Assembly (NCBI GenBank): GCA_038030265.1
Contig: CM075943.1
Coordinates: forward strand, 35,898,001-35,962,000
DNA length: 64,000 bases
Direction of reading: 5' to 3'
Source: Corythucha ciliata
Taxonomy: Eukaryota > Arthropoda > Insecta > Hemiptera > Tingidae
The notes under the pieces are model-generated. The model was not told the DNA's origin. It did no database searches and was given only the letters and a program-made list of their open reading frames with translations. How positions within the stretch are numbered: position 1 is the stretch's first letter; the number at the start of each line of letters is the position of its first letter. This document shows positions 56,401 to 64,000 of this stretch, in pieces. The position numbers were made by a program, and so were the translations under genes.

Positions 56401-59400
56401 CGTCACCTGCGGTGGGTAGAGAACGTCTAGAGCGACTTCGGCTTCGCGAGTTTGACCGAGGCCGTTGTCCGCTTGACACTTGTAGTGACCTGAGTCCTGG
56501 GCCGTGACTCGCTGTATGGTGTGACGAAAATGAGTGGAAATGAAACGACCATCGCGGATCCAACGGACGTTGTTCACGCGTGGCTTTGAGTCGACGTTGC
56601 ACTGGAGCACGGCCGTTCCATCCTGCTCCACTCGTACAGGATTGTCTTGCCCGATGTCCACCCGAGGATAGTCTGCAAAATGTCGATCAATTAACCACAG
56701 TTGAAATCGTACAGTCTTCCACCTCTCTCCCGTTTAAATGTTTTCTTAAGGAATTGGTACATTCCGGATTAACCTTATAGGGAGGGTTGAGAAACTCCCA
56801 GAACTGCTCCCCTTCCCTCACGAGTATATGGGGATAGGGAATGGAGGCCAACCAATTTTCTTTAAAATCCCCTTTCAAAGAATTCAAGATTTCCATTACA
56901 CGGACATAGTATTCCGTACAGTAAACATCTTTCCCAGGCGTTTTTCACTCGGCGACCAACACTGTCCTACTCCCCCCCCCCCTATTCCACGAACTCGAAC
57001 TGTTCTATTCATCATACTAAGGCATTTTATTAAATACCCCCAGAGAGCTTTCCCCTTTGACACACAGCATCCCTTTTTTCGAGTCCTTTTAGTTTTTAAT
57101 CACGCATCTGCTGCTCAACGGAAGGTCCCTAAATAATTTATGCTCTTTTTCTCCTTTTAAAATTAAAAAAAAAGAAGAAAGAAGAAGAAGAAAAAGAGGG
57201 AAAAGGTGATAAGTTGGAGTGGGGTCCTTTCTTTTTTTCTTTCTCTTTTTTTTTCATTCTTCATTTTCTTATTCCTCTTCTTTTTTTAATGCGTCACGGC
57301 CTATCCAATCTATTCTAAGAGCTTTTAATGGAGACATCTTAACGAGGAGGTGACGTCTTGAATTATTGTACCCACAATTACGACTGTGTTCAGTTCCCAC
57401 TCCTCCTCACACCACCCACACGTCCATCCCTTCTGACCAATGTAAAATCACTGCCTCGTCACCTTTCAGGTTACATTATTACCCTGACTCACTCACATTT
57501 TTTTTTTCTTTTAGGCGTAGTAATGAAGTAAAATTGATGTTCTAAAGAAGAAGAGGTGGTGTGTGTACGGTAGGGAGCGGAGGTGTCGCCGTATTAATCA
57601 CGAAAAAAGGTGAGAACCCCTTGCCATCACCGGCAAAACCACCTTCCTATATTCCTTCAGCACGATTTTATTATTTATTGTTCTCATCATTTATTCCATA
57701 AATATTTTTAGCTCGAGAGCTAAAAAAAGGTTGTTTTTTTCATGATTGGCCCACAATAAAGTCTGGGATCTTTTATCTTTTTTCTTCTTCAAATACAGTG
57801 CAACGCTTGTCGTACTTTTTGATCAGAATTTTCGGTTTATCAATTATTATCTTCAAAATATATTCCACAGATTAAGCGCCGCGATGGTAATGTTTGGTGA
57901 TGCGAAGGGCAAACCTTCGACAGTTTATTGACAATAATGAAAGCCTCATCCCACTATTATCCATAACCTCCTTTTGTCAGAGACGAATAATGGAATGATT
58001 CCCAAATAGAAATATTGAGGTGGTTGTTGTAAAGGAGAAAGATCCGTCAAGGGACTGGGTTGATTGGGCGGAGGGGGTGTGGGTTTGGAGGATTGATTTT
58101 GAGCTGAAGTGAGATAGACCCAACAGCAAAAGTTGTTTTGAAAAGGAACCAAACAATAAACCCGCGATTCCTGGTCATCATCATCATCATCTCTACTCAT
58201 CACCCCCCTGGATAATTCTCATGATCTTCCCCCATAAAGGGACAAGGATGGGGGATAACTTCTAATTAGAATGACTATTTAACAAGATCGAAATTGCCGA
58301 CCTTCTAATAAATGGAGCCGTTGAATTGCTTTATTTAAATCACAAACATTCACCCTTCCCCCTGTTCCGTACAGCTCACATGATATACATCTTCTAATAA
58401 AGTCAAATTTCTTGAAGCAAAGGTTGACATACAATGTTAATAGAAGTAGGTAAATCAATTTTGTTATTTTATGTTTAAACATGTTTTTACGCTTTACCCT
58501 TATAACACCAATCAACTTATGGCACTGGACCATCCTTCGCTAAACTTTTCTTTTTATCAAGTTTTTCCATTGGAAAGGCACGGTAAGATTCGGCGTAAAG
58601 ATACTTTTTAATTTATTTTCGATAGGAATAGAGTAAATTGGAGGGGGTAATGGGTATAGGGGGAACACTAGTCGTTTTCCGCGGACGTGATTTGAATAAT
58701 TCATGAGTCACTCCGTTAAAAATTATAGTAAAAAGACGATGAATGACAATTTTTGCCAGACCCAAAGTGAAAAAACAACCCCGCAAGGTAGGCGGAACTC
58801 TGAAAGCGTAACAAATCAGCGACAGTTTCCCACAAAGATTTCATTGACGAGTGTGGATATTGTAGGTATGGAATAGCACGACCTCTGCCAGCTGATATGA
58901 TGATTGACTGATAAAGGGGGGTGCGAAAAATGTCCTCGTGGCATATGACCCCTTTCCACACCAAAAAACTGATCGAGTTTAACGAAAACACCCCACTCGA
59001 TGAATTCAGGCAATTCGAGACCATCCCTCAACTCTAGATTCATTAGGCCCCATTTATGAGAGGTGAAATTCGAATTAATTAAAAAAAAAAAAAAAGACGC
59101 ACCCTCTCTTTCTATCGCTTTTATAACGACCAGCATCACCCACACATTTGAAATCATCACCAACGTAAAATGCATGGAAACAATAACAAGAGTAAAAATG
59201 GAACAGAACAAGAACAGCCATGCCCCGGTGGAATTGGATTTCGAAGAGCAAGAGAAAGAAAGAAAAAATTGTAAGCGTCAAACGACACTTTCTTTTGTTT
59301 TTGACAAGTAGCAATTGATCCTTTCGATTGTTTGCTACGAAAGTGTCAAACAAAGAAGATAATTGAAAAGAGAACAAAAGAGAGAGAAAAAATGATGCTT

Positions 59401-62400
59401 CGTTACGGAGAAAGGCCTTACATTTTTTTAAATATTCAAAATTAATTGCTTGTAGTGGATACCGAATAGCTATTTAAAGCAACGATCGATTTCCGTGAAC
59501 GGCAGTAGGGGTAGAAGTGTAATTGAGGAAAGAGGAGGGAGTAATTTTTCAAATTGCAATATTCATTTGATGCGGAGATTCACTTTGGCCATACATCTCC
59601 TCTTTCCTCAAACACGGATCTTCCCGCGGGCTGTTACTATCTGCAGTCATGGTAGGCGGATACAGCCTACCAGCCCGGCGGATGCAGCCCTAAACCCCCT
59701 TGGCAAGGGGGGGGGGGTACAAGTATTTCAGTTTTCACTTTCCAGGTTTTTTCAGAAGATCCCATCTGCATTTTTTGGACCGAAAACACAGATTTACGAG
59801 GCCTAATTTGACAATTTTGACTTGTCAGTCGTCACCGGTTGGTCTCCGGGCTTGTATTTTACTCCTTACTCCATTACTAGAGTACTTGTAACAACTGGGC
59901 TTTGAAACTGTAAAACACGACCCTAAAGAACGTGATAACGACAAAAAAAAATCATTAAGTCACCGTAGTTCGGCTGCCACTGTTCACAATTTTCCTGTTC
60001 ACTTCAAAATCCAGTTGAATGAAGGTCGATTCAGACTATTCGGACGTGACGTGTGAACACGTGGGATGATGCTTGTCAGAGCATTGTGAACGTAAACAAA
60101 TGAAAACCTTTTGTATCACACGTGAAAATGCGTGTTCCCACGTCACGTCCGAGTAGTCTGTATTGACCTTGACTGTTAAAGCGCTGCACTGGCATTATTA
60201 TTTATAGTAGGCGTGACCGTGAAACCTTTCATTGATTCAGCCCCAATCTACCCGCCGATCATCAAATACCGCGTAAATGGTAATTTCACCCCGCTATTGA
60301 CTATTCAGGCAAGAAAAGCCCCCAGATACTGCGGATACTCTCTCAGAAAACTGTTCGTCTGTTCGCCCCAATTCGAATGACAAGATGGATAATGGTCATT
60401 CGACCTCATTGCCGAAAGTTTCCAAAAATCCTCATTCTTTCCCCTTCCACACACGCTGGGATGGAAAAGGTAAGGTTCACACGCCACTATGCGATGATTC
60501 CCTGCTCTTCCACCGTTATTCTGCATTAAATTTGATACTCGTACTATATGCGTGCTTGCTACTCAGGGAAATCGTCGAGGCTGCTGTTTCATTCCTCCTA
60601 AAAATAAATTCGGCGACCGTGTCTGAACCCTCCACCCAACCCCCTGAACCCTATACAACTCCGATGTATAGACCATGGTGAACCATAAGAAATCCTTTAG
60701 ATTCAAAATTCAGATACCTATGTAAATCACATCAAGCACCGAAGGAAAAATCGTCGGTTGGCAGTCAATTTCTATATAAATCGTGACCTTTCAATCTTGA
60801 AAATCCTCTTCTACTCCAACCCCCGCACCCTCTCCTCAGAACATTCTGCGTCCCTATTTACAAAACTCCTGTCACATCAATTTCTCGGAGGGGTTTTAGT
60901 AGTGAGTTGCTCAATCTTTGGGGGAGTGTTTATTTATTTTTTCGCTCTCGTTTCCTGCATCACGAGTCAAAGTACTGCACTTCCGCGATAACAACATCTC
61001 GTTAAAAAACACGGCAAATTGACAGACAAAAATGCGATTTTTTGTTGTTGACGCGTGTGCTTTTGTGTTCGATCCCCCTCCCCACAATCAATAGCTTTTT
61101 TTCGTCGACGATATTTTATTTGAGTGTGTTCTCATCCCAAAGAGTTAAGAGTCCCCTCTTGTCATGTTTTTTATTGTTTTTTTTTTATTTTATTTACGGA
61201 AACGGAATTTTGTTGTTGCCGTCGTCCGTTGTGACAGATCACCGAATTAAAAAAGTAAACAAATAGCGATAAAATATAAATAAATAAAAAAGGTGAATAA
61301 CAAATGAAACTCACAGTTCACGTTGAGATTGAGGGTCGCTTCCAGTTTTGCACCAGCCGGCATGGCTCGATTCCAGACGACACACTTGAAGGCCGTTCCA
61401 TCGTCAGCCTTGTCAGGTTTGAGCGAGACAGTGGCTACAAGGCCCTGGTCGATTGTACTTTTCACTGTTGCCTCCATGGGTTCTGTCTGTCCCTGTTTGA
61501 ACCATCTTTTGGAGGGTGTCGGTGAGGGGCGGAAAAACGAATATAATTAATAATTATGGCACTCAGCGCTTTCAACAGTTGGTTGATGGTTGCGGGAAAA
61601 TACTATTTTTCGTTATCCGGTAAACTAAATCAGTGACAAAAGCGGTTGAAAAAACAAGGATTTACGAGAAAAAGTCCGATGAGCCCTTTCCATAAAACAA
61701 ACTTGACGTTAAACCAGAACGAACTCCAGATTATCTCCTAGGTTTTGAGTTTTAAACCCCTCCCAATTCTCATCATCCTTCTTACAACAACTCGCCTAAA
61801 AGCTTAATTAATTAAAAATACTTTTAATTAATTCTAGTTGTAAAAGCCCTTGAATACATAGTTATTGCAATAAAATTATAAGTCAGAACTTCATCGAACT
61901 CCCCCCCCCCACCCAACAGTGGGCAATAGTTGGCATAAGTTTGACCCAAATAATACAAAATTATTTTTCATTTTTGACCCCTCCTGATTTCTTGAATTCT
62001 ATACCACGTTAAAAACTCGGTGGGCTAATGAATTATTCTGCCACCTGCGACTCTCAACGCTATTTTTCCTCTCAAGTAAGTATTCATTATTCACAAAATT
62101 TATTTTCTTTTGCTTATTCATTCCTCTCGCTCTCTCACAGTTCTACCAATCAGTATCTCTTTGTTCGTTCTCCCACCCCTTCAGAGTGTTTTATTTGGGA
62201 ATAGCCAACAAAAATATATTTTAACAAAATTGGATGCGTCCTCAAACTGGCTTCTACTGGAAAATAAATGTACACAGCTAAGTACATGATCAATCATAAA
62301 CTGAGAAAAGCTTGTCATCCCAACATCCACCTCAGGGATGAATTTGTTACTGCCTAAAGGAAGGGAAAAGAGAGGGAAATTGACCAACGAGTCGTGTCGT

Positions 62401-62804
62401 GTGTGGCGCGTTTGTGTGGGTGTGAGACATGGATAAGGAGGGGGTGAGGGGATTTTTTCACACTCTGTCACACGTAACGACGTCATTACTGTAGTCTCTC
62501 GCCTTCCACCCTCTCCCCCTATACGGGTTTTCTTTCCTCTTACCTTACGATAGGATCCGGACTGCCATCCTTGCTGGCGCAAGTGAGTTCGACGTTCTTG
62601 CCCTCGGTGACGGTCAAATTTGACGACGGCCCAAGGACGGGCGGTCCAGGCGGCGTCAGAACGGTAACGCGGTAGACTTGGGCGTGAATATCTTTGCCAC
62701 TCCCGCTGACCTTCATTTTACACTCGAATTTACCGTCGTCCCGGTCGTAGCTCACGTTGGAGATGTGCAGATCGTAGCGACCCTCTTCAGGCCTGAAGTT
62801 TAAC
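52082..62804 (-). CDS. ed: Echinoid-like immunoglobulin cell-adhesion protein (5' end outside)
   Basis: Homophilic adhesion molecule of adherens junctions that acts in EGFR, Notch and Hippo signalling in Drosophila. Exons on the minus strand: 62804-62544, 61505-61315, 56672-55784, 55721-55594, 55530-54800, 54731-54579, 54308-54023, 53953-53779, 53617-53433, 53145-52969, 52881-52720, 52395-52082. They join in frame to 1216 residues; signal peptide and the start of Ig1 lie beyond the window. Ig domains show paired W and DxGxYxC motifs (DSGHYKCQADNGLGQ, DSAGTYICRATNV, SEGRYHCQANNEMGHG, DYGDYHCRVANTLGS). A fibronectin III domain follows (HSYITLQWTPGFDGG). The transmembrane helix is at about residues 892-914 and the cytoplasmic tail has about 300 residues. 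The tail ends in a Q/H-rich stretch and SGYSTPNSRAGRMIREIIV. The terminal EIIV is the PDZ ligand through which Drosophila Ed binds Canoe and Bazooka. It could be the paralogue Fred, but the EIIV tail favours Ed. Confidence 0.93.
53397..53427 (+). repeat. 31-A tract at an echinoid splice donor
   Basis: On the gene strand a T-run begins just after the donor GTAAG of the exon ending at 53433. Length is probably variable. Confidence 0.9.
56673..61314 (-). other. Large echinoid intron
   Basis: A 4.6-kb intron between Ig2 and Ig3 exons. It holds purine/pyrimidine-rich low-complexity DNA (57170-57290) and a hairpin MITE at 60024-60168. Open frames on both strands are short and overlapping. No internal gene seen. 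Confidence 0.6.
60024..60168. mobile_element. Hairpin MITE with GGTCGATTCAGACTA-type ends
   Basis: GGTCGATTCAGACTATTCGG followed by ACGTGACGTG pairs with CACGTCACGTCCGAGTAGTC followed by TGTATTGACC, about 145 bp apart, in the echinoid intron. Non-coding. Confidence 0.75.
61506..62543 (-). other. Echinoid intron splitting the Ig2 domain
   Basis: About 1 kb, AT-rich with C-runs. No repeat family or exon recognised. The antisense frame 62181-62582 overlaps the exon end and is not supported. Confidence 0.5.
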
Positions 62805-62871
62805 CTGAAACAAATTGTCAAAGGAGAGAATTATAAGACTTGTTTTTTTCTGGGCTTTTGCACCTTAAAAA

Positions 62872-64000
62872 ATGAGGAACTCAAGAGGGTGGCAGTTGAT
62901 AGAAATTTTGAAGCAATTGGTTAAAAAAATATTAACAATGGGCATTACAAAACAATTGTATAAACAGTTGACCTTGACTAACAAGAAACTATCGTCAAAA
63001 AAGGTTGGTTTAGTATTTTTATTAAAATGTAGGTCGAAAGGAGTGTTTCCATGCCATATTGCTTGTTCGTGTAATAAATTAGTAAAACGGTTAAAATTGA
63101 GTAGTGGGGGACCGTTAAAAGATTTTAATAAGGCTGTAACTGATTTCAAGCAAAAGCTTTTGAACGTAGAGATCAAAGTTTGTTGTATAACTAAGGATCA
63201 ATTGATTAGAGAAAGAGGGAAACTTTTATCTGACCTTGAGCGCTTACTTCCTGTTAATGATTTTAGTGGGATTTCTGCGTCTTTAGACATCTCTTTCGAG
63301 CGTATGGTTAGTATTAAGAAACAAAGATTAATTGCTAAGTTTGAAAAGATTGTGAGCAAGGCGCATGGATGTAGTAAACATGAATTAGCCGGCCACGCTC
63401 GCGTAACAGTTATTGACCCTAAATGTAACGAGAAATGGGTAAAAAATATTTCTTCGACACAAGTTCCAGGTGAGGTGCTTGATGTACTTGGGCTGGGACC
63501 AGGGTTTAGTGTTAATGTGACCAACGTTAAACAGATGGTACCAAAGCTCCTCGTGGATACTGAGAGTGTGATTCGAAGTGTGTGGGATGAAGATGAGGAA
63601 AGAGATGAAGTCAGATCAAAAGTGGCGAACATTCTTACAAATCAGATTCATTGTATTAATAACAAGGTGAGTAAGCTGAATACTGTTTACTCAAACACTT
63701 TTCTGTCCAAGTTGCGTGTTACTAGACAATATGTTAAAGACAATAAGCAAATAGTTATTTCAAGGTCTGACAAGGGTAATTCGACCGTTATTTTGGATAA
63801 AGATGTATATGTAAAGGGCGTGGACTCTCTATTCTCGGATGCTGAAAAGTACAGAACATTAGCACGTGACATAACATCGAAAGAGCAAGAACATTTTAAC
63901 GCAGTCGCTGCAAGGTGGAAGAATTCGAAGATGATTGATGACAGCACTTATAAACGCCTAATAACTCATAACAGCCTGTGCCCAATGGCCTACGGGCTAC
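62872..64000 (+). CDS. Penelope-like retroelement, N-terminal part of the ORF
   Basis: The frame opens after a TAA at 62866 with ATG at 62872 and stays open for 376 codons to the window edge. The Penelope-type signature is near the right end: VISRSDKGNSTVILDKDVY, then SDAEKYRTLARDIT, and finally CPMAYGL, where family members continue into the first reverse transcriptase motifs (YGLPKxHK). The upstream 250 residues are Lys/Leu/Val-rich, as in the variable N-terminal region of the family. The catalytic YADD box and any GIY-YIG nuclease would lie outside. The element is antisense to echinoid. Its ATG lies only 67 bp from the splice acceptor of the exon starting at 62804. Absence of stops suggests a young insertion. 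Confidence 0.85.
   Translation, partial: MRNSRGWQLIEILKQLVKKILTMGITKQLYKQLTLTNKKLSSKKVGLVFLLKCRSKGVFPCHIACSCNKLVKRLKLSSGGPLKDFNKAVTDFKQKLLNVEIKVCCITKDQLIRERGKLLSDLERLLPVNDFSGISASLDISFERMVSIKKQRLIAKFEKIVSKAHGCSKHELAGHARVTVIDPKCNEKWVKNISSTQVPGEVLDVLGLGPGFSVNVTNVKQMVPKLLVDTESVIRSVWDEDEERDEVRSKVANILTNQIHCINNKVSKLNTVYSNTFLSKLRVTRQYVKDNKQIVISRSDKGNSTVILDKDVYVKGVDSLFSDAEKYRTLARDITSKEQEHFNAVAARWKNSKMIDDSTYKRLITHNSLCPMAYGL

Noticed and set aside
59270..59350. Partial inverted repeat GACACTTTC...GAAAGTGTC
   Set aside because: Pairing is short and broken, within chance expectation for AT-rich DNA.
63198..63947. Minus-strand frames of 144 and 86 codons
   Set aside because: Shadows of the uninterrupted Penelope-like frame on the plus strand, which carries the family signature.

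Overview
The window is animal nuclear DNA, most likely from an arthropod and probably a crustacean or insect relative. All five larger genes are split by many GT-AG introns. They include Echinoid, muscle protein 20 and an l(2)efl-like small heat shock protein in their arthropod forms, and roughly half of the window is repeats and non-autonomous transposons. There is no bacterial-style operon, rRNA, tRNA or CRISPR array that I can support. The species cannot be named from the sequence.

Layout. 1-7640 (+): 3' part of a pericentrin-like centrosomal coiled-coil gene ending in a PACT domain (20 exons, 1242 codons visible). 7641-12193: intergenic, mostly degenerate tandem arrays with a period near 30 bp and a hairpin MITE. 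12194-17771 (+): complete Herc4-type RCC1-HECT ubiquitin ligase in 21 exons. 17772-20492: intergenic with a tandem pair of MITEs. 20493-21138 (-): small heat shock protein with a heat shock element, TATA box and initiator at about 21285-21368. 22224-38006 (+): muscle protein 20 (calponin/transgelin family); its 8-residue first exon lies about 13.9 kb upstream of exon 2. That intron holds a second, complete calponin-family gene on the opposite strand (28282-30181, Chd64-like), plus MITEs, palindromes, a 295-bp satellite and 30-bp arrays. 38007-52081: transposon-rich intergenic DNA, dominated by a 6,035-bp element (40086-46120) with long terminal inverted repeats, a perfect 8-bp target duplication and an internal 2.7-kb duplication. 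52082-62804 (-): most of echinoid, ending in the PDZ-binding tail EIIV. 62872-64000 (+): open 5' part of a Penelope-like retroelement, antisense in an echinoid intron and running off the window.

The host genes are ordinary cell-biology genes (centrosome, ubiquitin, chaperone, muscle cytoskeleton, cell adhesion) and nothing suggests they form one pathway. The less ordinary content is the repeat landscape: several families of 30-bp tandem arrays that share an ATTCGCG-like core, the large TIR element, inverted repeats carrying hammerhead-ribozyme-like cores, and the nested muscle-gene pair. I found no convincing new multi-gene system. All gene models were spliced by eye from reading frame, splice sites and remembered family sequences.
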